A stretch of 64,000 nt of DNA from Sipunculus nudus (taxonomy: Eukaryota; Annelida; Sipuncula; Golfingiida; Sipunculidae): contig CM049313.1 in the NCBI GenBank assembly GCA_026874595.1, positions 37,140,159-37,204,158 of the forward strand, written 5' to 3'. Position numbers and translations under genes: made by a program. Below the pieces are notes generated by a model. That model searched no databases. It saw only the letters and a list, made by a program, of their open reading frames with translations, and was not told the origin of the DNA. Shown here one piece after another: positions 37,797 to 49,570 of the stretch (its first letter is position 1; every line of letters begins with the position of its first letter).

Positions 37797-39990
37797 TAAA
37801 ATATGGGTAGTCAACAAGCGACTATAGGTATCCGCAGAAATCAGAGTGGGACGGGTGAAGTCAGGCATGGATTAAGTGGCAAGGGGAATAGAGTGAGGTG
37901 TGTTGCATACTAGCATGGATGTCTGCAGCATAAACGTGAATGTAGGTGGTGCCACCTGTCATAAAATTGAGAAAATTGTCCAGGATGTATAAACCTGCAA
38001 AATTTCAGGTGGATAAATCAAACTACTGCTGAGATTTGAGTGATTTTATCCCAAGGCAGATGAACAGATGGACGGTGTTCATAAGTGGTTGCAGGTGGCG
38101 CCACCAGTTTTGCTTATGCTGAAGAGCTATGTGAGATCTATACACAAGCAAAATTTTGGCCCAATCTGTCAAACTGTTCCCGAGATATGAGCTTGGATGT
38201 CTGCAGAGTAAACGTGAATATAGGTGGCGCCACCTGTCATAAAATCAAGAAAGCTTTCTAGGATGTACAAACCTGCTAAATTTCAGGTGGATATATCAAA
38301 ACACTGCTGAGATATAAGTGATTTTACGCCAAGGCAGATGAACAGATGGATGCTGTGCATAAATGGTTGCAGGTAGCGCCACCAGTTTTGCCTATGATGA
38401 AGAGCTATGTGAGATCTAAACACATGAAAAATTTTGGCCCAATCGGTCAAACAGTTCCTGAGATATAAGCCTGGATGTCTGCAGAGTAAACATGAATGTA
38501 GGTGGTGCCACCTGTCATAAAATCGAGAAAGCTGTCCAGGATGTATACACATGCAAAATTTCAGATGGATAAGTCAAACCACTGATGAGATATGAGTGAT
38601 TTTATCCCAAGGCAGGTGAACAGATGGGTGCTGTGTATTAATGGTTGCAGGTGGCACCACCAGTTTTGCCTATGATGAAGAACTATGTGAATTCTGTACA
38701 CATGCAAAATTTTGGCCAAATTCTGTCAAACTGTTCCCGAGATATGAGCTTGGATGTCTGCAGAGTAAACCTGAATGTAGGTGGCGCCATCTGTCATAAA
38801 TCAAAAAAGCTTTCCAGGATGTATAAACCTGCAAAATTTCAGGTGGATAAGTCAAACCACTGCTGAGATATGAGTAATTTTATCCCAAGGCAGATGAACA
38901 GATGGACGCTGTGCATAAGTGGTTGCAGGTGGCACTACCAGTTTTGCCTATGATGAAGAGCTATGTGAGATCTATACACATGCAAAATTTTGGCCCAATT
39001 GGTCAAACAGTTCCTGAGATATGAGCTTGGATGTCTGCAGAGTAAACCTGAATGTAGGTGGCGCCATCTGTCATAAAATCTAGAAAGCTGTCCAGGATGT
39101 ATAAACCTGCAAAATTTCAGGTGGATAAGTCAAACCACTGCTGAGATATGAGTGATTTTATCCCAAGGCAGATGAATAGATGGATGCTGTGCATAAGTGG
39201 TTGCAGGTGGTGCCATCATTTTTAGTGTGTGTTATAAAGCAATCAAAGGGCTACATTTGTGCAAAATTTTTAGCCTGATCAGTAAAACGGTTCCTTAGAT
39301 ATGAGCTTGGATGTCTGCAGAGTAAACATAAATGTAGGTGGCGCCACCTGTCATAAAATCGAGAAAATTGTCCAGGATGTATAAACCTGTAAATTTTCAG
39401 GTGGATATGTCAAACCACTGCTGAGATAGAGTGAATTTATCCAAAGGCAGATCAACAGATGGAGGCTGTGCATTAGTGGTTGCAGGTGGCGCCACCAGTT
39501 TTGCCTATGATGAAGAGCTATGTGAGATCTATACACATGCAAAATTTTGGTCCAATCAGTCAAACGGTTCCCGAGATATGAGCTTGGATGTCTGCAGAGT
39601 AAACATGAATGTGGGTGGCGCCATCTGTCATAAAATCAAGAAAATTGTCCAGGATGTATAAACTTGCAAAATTTCAGGTGGAAAAGTCATACCACTGCTG
39701 AGATATGAGTGATATTATCCCAAGGCAGATGAACAGATGGACGCTGTGCAAAAATGGTTGCAGGTGGTGCCACCATTTTTAGTGTATGTTATAAAGCTAT
39801 CAAAGGGCTACATTTGTGCAAAATTTTAAGCCTGATTGGTCAAACGGTTCCCAAGATATACGGGTTTATGTGTGGAAACAGACGCACAAATGGAGGCTGG
39901 GCAGCAAAAGAGGTCAGAGGTCATCCAAAAATGAGGGCGCAGCAGTTCACATGTGACCTGATGATAAACCCAATTCACTTAAAATGCTAA
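37797..39990 (+). mobile_element. Tandem-core element, family B (copy 2) expanded into a 278-bp higher-order repeat
   Basis: The left end TAGTCAACAAGCGACTATAG with GTATCCGCAGAAA matches copy 1. Inside, seven or so dimeric units of about 278 bp begin near 37942, 38221, 38500, 38778, 39055, 39334 and 39614. Each dimer has two half-modules. One starts GTAGGTGGCGCCACCTGTCA and places GAGATAT 86 nt after the palindrome; the other starts GCAGGTGGCGCCACCAGTTT and places it 88 nt after. The right end is truncated after TTCACATGTGACCT (about 39960), so the 3' hairpin is missing. No coding capacity is seen. Confidence 0.8.
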
Positions 39991-40049
39991 CCAAGTTTTT
40001 TTAAACAGTTGAAACATATAGTTCCAATAATCTGGGAATTCTGCATCTA

Positions 40050-40112
40050 AACATTGTGTCTAGACTTCTAGACGCTGTGTCTAGACGTCTAGACACTTTG
40101 TCTAGACACCCC
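40050..40112. repeat. TCTAGA-rich palindromic cluster with a perfect 20-bp palindrome
   Basis: GTCTAGAC-type words occur about five times in 60 bp. The central copy GTGTCTAGACGTCTAGACAC (40077-40096) is a perfect 20-bp palindrome. Confidence 0.9.
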
Positions 40113-40379
40113 CCAGAGCCAGGTCAGTTGCCATGGTGATGTCTGGACCCCCACCTGTTTGTACTGTGTGACCTCTTGACTTGGCTGCTGAAACTCAAAT
40201 CTGCTTTCAAATACAGAAAGCCTTTTTCAATTGGCTACAATGTTTTTTTTAAACTGTATTTATCCAATCTATTCTTATAAAACTGGCAGAACCCTACCAT
40301 AGAATAATTCTTGTAAAGTTTAAACCAATCAGCTTAACAGTTTCATCATAAATCAGTGTTTAAGCTAAAAGAGTATAAA

Positions 40380-40914
40380 ATTAGATTTTCGCTTGTAAAA
40401 AACACATCAATGTAGGTGGCGCCACCAATACCTCAAAATCAGATATGACATATGTGACAAACATTGATATAAAATTTGGTGATTATAGCTCTAGCCGTTT
40501 CTGAGATTTTAATTTTAGTGTGCTTTTTTGGACAGATGACTAAGTTCAACCTCCAGTAACTCGGCCAAAAATCTCCGAACTGGAACCATTCTAACAAACT
40601 TGAGAGAGATTGTTCCAGGGATCATTTCTGTGAAATATTGGACAATTTGGCTGGACAGTTTCAGAGAAGAAGATTTTTAAAGGTTTTTAAGCTTTTTCTC
40701 TATTAAATCTAAATTAATGCAGATACCCAATAAAAAGCTCCAGGGCACCAAGTTTCACATGTGACTAATTCCTACATGTAATTTGGAGCTGCTAGCTCCA
40801 ACGGTTTCTGACTCACAGCCATGGACGGCAGAAAGCAAACCCTGGACGGCGGACGGCTGACGATGGACGGATGACGATGCTCCATCGCATAAGCTCACAG
40901 GTTCGCTAAAAATG
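40380..40914 (+). mobile_element. Tandem-core-type element, family C (single module)
   Basis: A single GGTGGCGCCACC at 40415-40426 is followed 88 nt later by a GAGAT box (40503). Then come a (GGACG)-type tract (40825-40880) and a right end reading ATAAGCTCACAGGTTCGCTA before AAAAT. The terminal hairpin is degenerate in this copy, but CTAAAAAT is the same terminal phrase as in family A. The left boundary is uncertain. Confidence 0.55.
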
Positions 40915-42515
40915 TGATCCCATAGTCGATAAAAATTCACTAATCATGATGCAATGGAATCCCACTTTGACTAGTTATTTCCACACACCATGAGCAAATC
41001 AGGCAAATAACAAGGGACCCATCGGTCACAGTGCTCAGCTGAATGTGACAGATATAATTGTATCACGATTGTTGTAGGAAGATCTGTAATATTTCATTTT
41101 GACAGATGTATTTTTTTTTGTATTTATGTTGTTGTTGAGTGGAATAGTAATATAGAAGAATCAGTATTTCAAATATGTACAAGAATGTGTATCTAAAATA
41201 TTGCATTGGGAATGACCAGATGTTGTAAATTGCAGAGGAAGGAAGTGGAGATTTGCAAGTATAACAAGTGACCTATGGATCATGACGCTCAGCTTATTAA
41301 ATAAACATTCACAAAAGGAATTTTATCATCTGAATGCAAAATTTCGTAGGTGGTATCCCCATTCAACTGAAGCTTGGCTCTGAGGATATGGGTAACAGAG
41401 ACCTAATTTCAGGATTCCAAGGAGATTATTCATTTATTTCCGTGGATATCAAGATAAAAGATTCTAGGTCCAATGGTTACGATTTGTGCCCTGTTAACAG
41501 ACAACCACATCTTTGAAGGTATAAAAACAAGGGACCTATGGGTCACGGCGCTCAGCTGATCATGATTGAACTATAAATGTATCACCATTGTGATACTATA
41601 TTTAGTTGACAAACCTTATGAATATCATGGACCTATTAGGCTATTATAAAGGAATATAATGTAATATGCGAGTAAATCATGTATGAAATTACCTGACTGA
41701 TGGATTAATATGGAGTAAATATAGTGGTTTATTTTTATTTATTTGGGAGCTGTTGAAAATAGCAATATATTTGAGCAAATATGAATGCAATGACAGTACA
41801 CTAAGCAGTGGTAGAATGATGATAAGGCTATTTGTTGAAGGATCTATAGTGTATAGAAGTCCGCAAGATTTCAATTTGACATATATAATGTTATTATTAA
41901 CTATGCTGAAGAGTGGATTTATGAATTGTGACTGTATGACATGATATCTCTTAGGTCTTGACAAGGTACATTATATTGATACCCACCACATCTACATATT
42001 ACACAATATTGACATAATTTCTGGCACGTACATAGGCAACCAACAGTTATACAATATATAAAAATATGAATATATCTGATTCAACTTGTTCTCGTTTACT
42101 GAGGCTGACATTGGGATGGGGTTCGGAGAAGGAAACAGTGTGGGCAGCAAGGAGGGTTGGATGTAGAGAAAAAAGGAGATAGAGAGAGAGGGAGGGAGCA
42201 TTCAACAGTACTTAAACACCTGGAAGGTTAAAATCTAAAATATTATGAAATGTAGATAAAGTCTGAGAGAAAGAGGTAATCTAGGCTATGGTTGGTTGAT
42301 ATGATTGAAGAAATTGTTGCAAATAATATTTTAAGATCTGACCTTGCGCTTTCATTGGATACCTTTTTGACAGGCTGTTGACAGTTCAACATTTTACACA
42401 TTTGTTTAATGAGATCCAATTTTTTTAATTTAAACTTTAATTAAACTGTTTTTTCTATTTTATGATATGTATACAGTTGCTATAAAATCCCCACTCCACA
42501 GGCGGAAGGACTTGA

Positions 42516-44524
42516 GGGGGGGGGGTTACGATGGGAGTTACAACGCCTCTGTCTCTCTGTATATATTTTCTTCAAATAATTAAATTTTATGCTATAGCAA
42601 TAGCACTATTGTTGACAGTGCGAAGGAGCAAGGACTTAGTGGGGTGGGGGAAGGGGATGGTGGGAGTTACAATACCCTTGCATATATGTACAGGATATGA
42701 AATTTAATTAATCAGAGCTTTCAGGAAAAAAAAGTTTATTCATAATTATTAAATATTTAAAACAGGCAAGAAAGCTAGAGAAACAAAGCAAATAATTTTA
42801 ATTCCCATTCTTCTGAGCCAGGAAATTATGAACAATTTTTACATAAATTCCCTTTTTTATAACATCATTTTTTTCCAGGTATGAAAATGTAACTATACAT
42901 TTAGAGTATAACATATATATGTGAATATTTCAGTTGATTCACATTTCTTAATTGCATCAACATATATATCTAATAAATTAGGTTTATAGTACCTGTCAAC
43001 ATAATGGGGTGGAGGGAGGAAGGGAGGCACAGGGGTGAGAGAGAGAGAAAGAGAGAGAGAGAGAAAGAGAGCTAGAAAGAGAGAAAGGGAAAGAGAGAGG
43101 AGAAAGGCTCTCTGGTAATTACTGCCTGACCCAGCCTGACCCAGACAATCACAGAAGCAGTAGGCAAGGAGTGAAGGTGTTATGTAACAGCCTGGAACAC
43201 TGTTAACCAATGACTTAATGTAAACATTCAAGACATGGTGCTATAAATATGGGTCACTGTGCTCAGCTGAAGTTGGCCTTGAAGGTAAAAATCTAAAATA
43301 ATAATGGAGATCAAGTCTAACTCTAAGATGAAAATATATGCCATGGCTGGTTGACATGATTGGTTTGTATTGATGAGTGAGAAATTGTTGCAAATAATAT
43401 TTTGTGACCAAACCATGCATTCTCTAATGTCAAAATTGAAGCATGTGAGAAGTTTGTGAACATAAGATGTTTATTATTACCATGATCATTGGCTGGCTTT
43501 TTGATAGTTTGTTGACAGTTCAGTAGTTTACACATTTGCTCAATTGGATCTATTTTACATAATATATATTATTAAATATATGTATTTTTATTTTATAAAA
43601 TGTATACAGTTGAAATATAACTGATATCTCCAGTCCCCAGATGCAAGGACCTGGTGGTGGTGTTTGGGGGGGGGGGGGGGGGGAGGGCTGGAATGATGGG
43701 AGTTACAACATCTCTGTATTAACAGTGTATATACATATAGGATTTCCACTTAATTCAACAATACTTACAGGATTAAATAGTCCATTCACAATTACATAAT
43801 ATTTAAAAAAGGACAGACAGACTGTTAGACAAACAAAGCTGATAATATATTTTAATATTTTAAATTTTTTCATCTGCAATATTACACATCTGAATACATA
43901 AGTTGCTTTCAAATTTCAGACTTTAATGGCTTAAATCCATACACATACAGCATATGAAAGTTATTTCAACAGTGCTTAAAGGAAAAATTTCATAATTAGT
44001 ATATATATTTAATGATAATTGAGAGATGATGGACAGACAAGAGCTGATCACTTTATGTTCCATTCTCCTGGGGCAAGAATATGTTTCAATATTAGATCTT
44101 AATTTTTTCTAATCCAATTATCTTTCAAATTGAAAAAATTGTACACATTTGCAATAATAACTAATGTCCCAGTGCACAAGTGACGGTGAGGTGCTAAGGA
44201 TCAATGACAGCCGGGGGTGGGGGGGGGGGGGGGGGGGAAGAGATGGGATTAACAACACTTTTGCATAAACATTCAGGGCAAACAAAGCCTGATCTCCAAT
44301 TCTGCTGAGGCTCAAAAATAATGAACACATGTTTGTATTAGATCCTCATTTTTTATTTTAAGTTTAATTTGTATACATTTCCAATATAACATATATTTCT
44401 GAATATAAACGTTGATTCATAATTCTAAATTGCATCATCATAAATCTCAATCTTGTCATGTAACACCACATCATGCATACAAACTATATTTATAAATTCA
44501 TGGGGGGGGAGGGGGGGGAGGGGG
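42516..44524 (+). repeat. Recurrent poly-G tracts and a GA-rich tract
   Basis: G runs of 10 to more than 18 occur at 42516-42525, 43666-43683, 44219-44237 and 44502-44523. They sit in a similar position inside successive units, followed in most copies by (GA)TGGGAGTTACAAC. A GA-rich tract lies at 43036-43105. These are candidate G-quadruplex tracts. Confidence 0.75.
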
Positions 44525-45992
44525 TGTGATATGAGAACAATTGTACACCTGTCACAGCAGGGGATCTCCCCCAGTGACTGAAACAAATCAGGAACCCTGG
44601 CATAGCTGACTTACAGTGACCTGGAGTGGCCTACCTGCATCTGGAACAAAGCAAGTGACTACAATAGACCCTCAAGATAAAATTCAATAACTAGCCTAAT
44701 TTTCAACCTTTTAGTTTCAAATTTCAGATTTAAACACATTAAATACTTATGTTTACATTCTGAGAAAATTAAATCAACAGTACTCACAGGGAAAAAATGT
44801 GCCATGGTCAAAGTTGGGTAAAATTTCAGGTACTGATTTTATGTTTATGCTAATAACTTATAAAATTTACAAAATACAGATCTAATTTTGGGTATACAAT
44901 TGAATCTTAATTAAACAAAGTTATATACTTAAAAAAAATTCTCTAGCTTCAATAATTTTCATGAAACCTGAGTAAATATTTTTCCTGATTTTTTACAAAG
45001 TCAATTTTGTTTGGGCACATAACTTAAAACAATTACGCAATACTGACATCATTTCTGGCATGTGCATAGCGAATGTATAGAAAAATATGTATATTATATA
45101 TGATCAAAGTCAGATCAGTGGTTTTGATACTAGGCAGTCCTGAAGTGTAACAAAGGGTTTTTAATGAAAAAATGAAGTTTTTCATTAATATCTCGAAGGA
45201 ATTAAGTTCTGGTGACCAAATTCTTGGCATGGTAGGGGATTTTGGAGACATCTTACTGTATGCCTAATTTAAGGAACTTAGAGCTGAAGCTGGGGAGCTG
45301 AGCTCTAGCAAACTGCATAACACTAGGTTGATGTAAACAATATGTGACATGGTGCTTGAAAACTTGAATAAAATCTACAGTTTTTGATCAACTGGTTTCA
45401 AATTTTAAATGTTAACAGTTGAAATGCTAACAAAAACATGCTTTGAAAATTAAATCCACAGCAGTTACAGGAAAAAAACGTGCCATGGTCAAAGTTGGGC
45501 AAAGTTTAAGGTACCAATTTTTTATTTTTGCTAATATTTCAAAAAATTTAAAAGATTTTGATCAAATTTTGGGTATACAATTTAATTTTGATTAATAAAA
45601 GTTATATTACTGGAAAAAAAGTGCTTAGCTTTAACAAGTTTTGTGTTAAGTGATCAAATTTTTTTCCTGATTATTTACAAAATGCATTATGTTTGGGCCC
45701 ATAACTTTTTTAAATTATATAATACAGACCCAATTTCTGGCATGTACATAGGAACCATATAGAGGATTATTTATGGTAAATATGAGGAAAAACAGATGAG
45801 TGGTTTTGATATTAGGCAGTCCTAAAGTGTGAAAATAGGATTTTAATAAAAAATTGAGGTTTTTCCTTAATTTCTCAAAGGAACGAAGTCGCAAAGACCC
45901 AGTTTTCGGCTTGGTAGGAGATCTTGGGGACATCTAACATTATGCTGAATTTTGGATTCCTAGGTCTTACGGTTTCAAAACGTGCCACATCT

Positions 45993-46050
45993 ACGGACGG
46001 ACGGACGGACGGACGGACGGACGGACGGACAGACGGACGGACGACGGACA
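45993..46050 (+). repeat. (GACG)n/(GACR)n microsatellite before a 3' hairpin
   Basis: GGAC repeats with GACA interruptions run up to the hairpin at 46066. Equivalent tracts lie at 7288-7330, 47050-47078, 47955-48005 and 56938-56992, always just upstream of an element's terminal hairpin. Confidence 0.9.
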
Positions 46051-48051
46051 ATGGACCACGACTATAGCTCAGATGACTTATAGTCAGCTGAGCTAAAAAT
46101 TGAGTAAAAATGTGTTAAATTTGAAAAATTGCAGGTGGCGCCACCAGTCTGCAGAAACTGATGAAACACTCCATGATCAATATCTATGCAAAAAATCATG
46201 TGGATCAATGCATTAATTGTTTAGATACTTGAGCTTTTATATCAAATTTTCCATTATTCTGGGGGGTACTTCGAAGCCCCATAGCTCAAGAGGTTTTCGG
46301 TATCAAAGTCCTAATTTTAGGTTTCCAAGAAGACATCACAGGCCTTTCTAGGTCCAGTCATTAGGATTTGTGCCCTGTTACCAAAGGACCACATCTTTTA
46401 AGGTCTCAAAAATAAAGAAAAAAATTTTAAAAAATGCAGGTGGCGCCACCAACCTGTAGAAACTGATGAAACACTCCTTGATCAATATCCCTGCAAAGAA
46501 TCACGAGGATCCATGTATTAGTTGTTCAGATACTTGAGCTTTTGAATCAAATTTTCCATTATTCTAGGGGGTACTTTGGAGCCATATAGCTCAGAAGTTC
46601 TGGGTAACAGAGACCTAATTTTAGGTTTCTAAGGAGACTTTTCATGGGCCTTCCTGCATGTCCAGAGAAAGATTCTAGGTCCAGTTGTTATAACAAATGC
46701 CCTGTTAACAGATGACTGTATCTTAAGAGGTCTCAAAAAGAGAGAAAAAAAATTGTAAAAATGGAAAAAATACAGGTGGTGCCACTAGACTGCAGAAACT
46801 AATGAAACATTCCATGATCAATATCCATGCAAAGAATCATGAGGATCAATGCATTAGTTGTTCAGATACTTGAGCTTTTGTATCAAATTTTCCATTATTC
46901 TGGGGGGGTACTTCAGAGCCTCATAGCTCAAAGAATATGGGTAACAGAGACTTAATTTCAGGTTTCCAAGGAGATTTTTCATGGACCTCCCTGGATGTCA
47001 AGTAAGAAGATTCCAGGTCCAGTGGTTACGATTTGTGCCTGGCTAACAGAGAGACGGACAAACAGACGGACAACGAACAAAGAGTGATCGCTATAGCTCA
47101 AATGACTCTCAGTCAGCTGAGCTAAAAATACACATTTTATACATCAAAATAATTATGGAAAAGTAGAAAACTGGTATGTTTTGGGAAGCAGTTGTTGCTG
47201 AATGAGAGAGAAAACAGAATGTCTCAAAAAGTATCTATAGAGAAGAAATGGTAGATTAAGCTATGAGAAGCTGCCATGTTTTATCTGAATTGAAGAATGG
47301 GGGATTGTTGCTAATAATATCTTGTGATCTGACCCTGTCTTTAATAATGTTGAAACTGAAACATTTAAACAGTTAGTAAAGACAAGATCTATGGTATTTC
47401 CATGGTCATTGGTTGGTTCTCTGACTAGTTGATGACATTTAAAGAGTCAATATCTTCCCTGATTTTTTTACAAAGTCCATTATGTTTTGGCCCCTAACAG
47501 ATTTTGATCTAATTTTTGGTATACAATTGAATTTTGATTAATTAAAATTGTATTACTGAAAAAAAGTTCCCAGCTTAAACAATTTTTCTCTTAAGTGACC
47601 AAATATCTTTCCTGATTTTTTACAAAGTCCATTATGTTTGGGCCCATAACTTTTTTAAATTATATAATGCTGACTTAATTCTGGCATGTACATAGGAATT
47701 ATATAGAGAAATATTAATGGTTAATATGAAGAAAACAAGATGAGTGGTTTTGATATTAGGAAGACCTGAATTGTGAAAATAAGATTTTTAATAAAAAATT
47801 GAGGTTTTTCCTTACTTAATATCTCAAAGGAACAAAGTCTGATTGATCCAATTTTCGGCATGGTAGGAAATTTTGGGAACATCTAACTATTTGCTGAATT
47901 TCAGATTTGTAGGTCCAATGGTGTTGAAATGTGCCAGTCTTAAGGATGAACATCTGGATTGATGGACAGATGGACGGCCAGACAGACGGATGGATGACGG
48001 ACAATGGACCATGACTATAGCTCAGATGACTTATAGTCAGCGGGGCTAAAA

Positions 48052-49420
48052 ATGGTAATGTCTGTCAGGCTGTAACTGCCTCAGCTCTGTTTGGTTGTTT
48101 AATAATTATTATGACAAGAGGAGACCACAAAAATCTGGGCAACAGGTCTGTAACCCTGGAAACCAACCAAAGATCAAACTCAGAGCTGACATCTGATGGA
48201 TGGATTTGGTACTAAACCTAGTCTTTTTGTTATGCTGGGTTAAATGTTTAATGAACCTGTAAAAATCCTGTTGGAAAAATGTTGACAGTCACTGGTGTCT
48301 CCCACCTTTCACACTGATCAAGAGAAAGAAACTCTTACAAATACCCTAATCACTGGACTGTAAACTATTTGTAAGGAACCAGCTAGCCATCAGTAGATCA
48401 GTAGATTTTGTCAAACTCTGACTGTTCTGATGAGTTTGCTGAGCCTGCATTTTGCATTCAAAGAAAACAGTTCTATATAGAAAGTTTGACTCTAATACCT
48501 TACTGCAACATGTATACAATTTGATGGAATTGTATACATCACTGGGATTGTGTAAACTAATACTTATATGTATTTTATGCAGCCAACTAAATATCTAAAA
48601 TATCTATATGTCACAGGTAATTATCAATTGCTTTCCTACCTGAAGTTAGGTCTCTATATTTCTGCTAAAATGCTTTAGATATTGTGCCTTTGAGTGGCAT
48701 GGCACTGCTCATATACATGTACAAGGCTGCACACACCAGCCTCATAGCTCAGTATCATATTATAGTTATATATAATTACTTAATTTCAACTAACCATCAG
48801 TCTGGTTATCTATTCACATCTAAGCATCTGAAGAACTGAATTTGAAACAATCATCAGTGCAGGTTTTATAACTCCCTTCTGCAGGCAAAACAGAAGTTCT
48901 TGGTTTATACCAAGATATTACCGATCATAAAAATCTGTGAATTTTTTACTTCCTCTTTTAAGCCTGTTCACATGATACTTTTCTCAGCTGTCTGTGAGTG
49001 TTTCAGGGCTATTTTTTCTTCATATGGCTCCTGGATGAGGAGGTCATTTCCCTGTGACTGCACCTTGGCTAGTATGGATGGTTGAAATAGTCACCAGCCT
49101 AGCACCCTAACACTGCAACATTATTACACATATATACACCATCCTGAAAGAAGGTTAGATTGTTTTTTTTTACACCTGAGCCTCAAACTAAAGTGTCTAT
49201 ATCTTACACAATGTGTTCAAGTATATGATATACATGTTAACTTGCATACTGATGAAACGAATGCAATTCAAATGTCTATGGGGGAAAATGTTTTCAGTCC
49301 AAGTTCCCAGGTGCTTTCTAAAGAACATGTACCTGTACATGTCCCTGATCATCTCACCTAGGTACTGCCTTTGTAAATGGCCCAAACCCTGAGTGGATCA
49401 AACAAGACAACAAAACTATT
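48052..49420. other. Downstream flank of the MBD2/3 gene, no other gene seen
   Basis: Unique sequence between the composite element and the 3' end of the minus-strand gene. No exon or element recognised. Confidence 0.5.
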
Positions 49421-49426
49421 TTTATT
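49421..49426 (-). promoter_or_regulatory. Candidate polyadenylation signal of MBD2/3
   Basis: AATAAA on the minus strand lies 55 nt past the stop codon at 49481-49483, which implies a short 3' untranslated region. No other good signal was noticed this close. Cleavage position is not determined. Confidence 0.5.
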
Positions 49427-49480
49427 CAGCCTGGTAAATCAGACCAACTTGATTGACATGACCTTTGACCCTACCTGTGA

Positions 49481-49570
49481 TCATGACTTGAGCAGCACCT
49501 CCAGGTTCTTCCTGGCCTCCTGTACTTTCTTCTCCTGGTTACGAATGTCCTCTTCTGATATAGACAGAGC
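49481..49570 (-). CDS. MBD2/3: MBD2/3 terminal coding exon (C-terminal coiled coil)
   Basis: The exon opens after CTGTCTACAG in phase 0, directly continuing the exon at 54058-54212. It encodes 29 residues and a stop: ALSI, SEEDIRNQEKKVQEARKNLE, VLLKS. This aligns with the EDIR-x-QE-x-x-V-x-x-(V/A)RK-x-LE block at the C-terminus of MBD2 and MBD3. In vertebrates this coiled coil pairs with the p66/GATAD2 coiled coil in the NuRD complex. The protein stops soon after the helix and lacks the acidic tail of vertebrate MBD2/3. Its first 26 nt and its acceptor are the parent, or a terminal copy, of the ~49-fold repeat filling the upstream intron. The repeats carry the same acceptor but lead quickly to stops. 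Exon limits are inferred from splice consensus and family alignment. Confidence 0.9.
   Translation of the reverse strand, partial: ALSISEEDIRNQEKKVQEARKNLEVLLKS

Larger units (their letters stand above)
41011..48047 (+). mobile_element. 7-kb composite of nested or tandem family A/D elements
   Basis: Three family-A left ends (CAAGKGACCYAT..) start at 41011, 41265 and 41528, with a partial one near 43247. Three right ends, each a 29-nt hairpin followed by AAAAAT, lie at 46066-46094, 47095-47123 and 48019-48047. Between them are family-D units (44790-45290, 45470-46060, 47455-47990: TTTGGGTATACAATT, GCCCATAACTTTTTTAAATT, TCTGGCATGTACATAG), family-A core units with palindromes at 46134, 46439 and 46775, and ~500-bp units with GTTGCAAATAATATTTT and poly-G tracts (42225-44540). 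No coding capacity is seen. The mix of several left and right ends suggests insertion of elements into each other or end-bypass during copying. Confidence 0.6.

Noticed and set aside
38283-39661. Several 60-90-codon frames in both directions between 38.2 and 39.7 kb
   Set aside because: They are translations of the family-B tandem modules; the period is not conserved as a protein and frames break between units.
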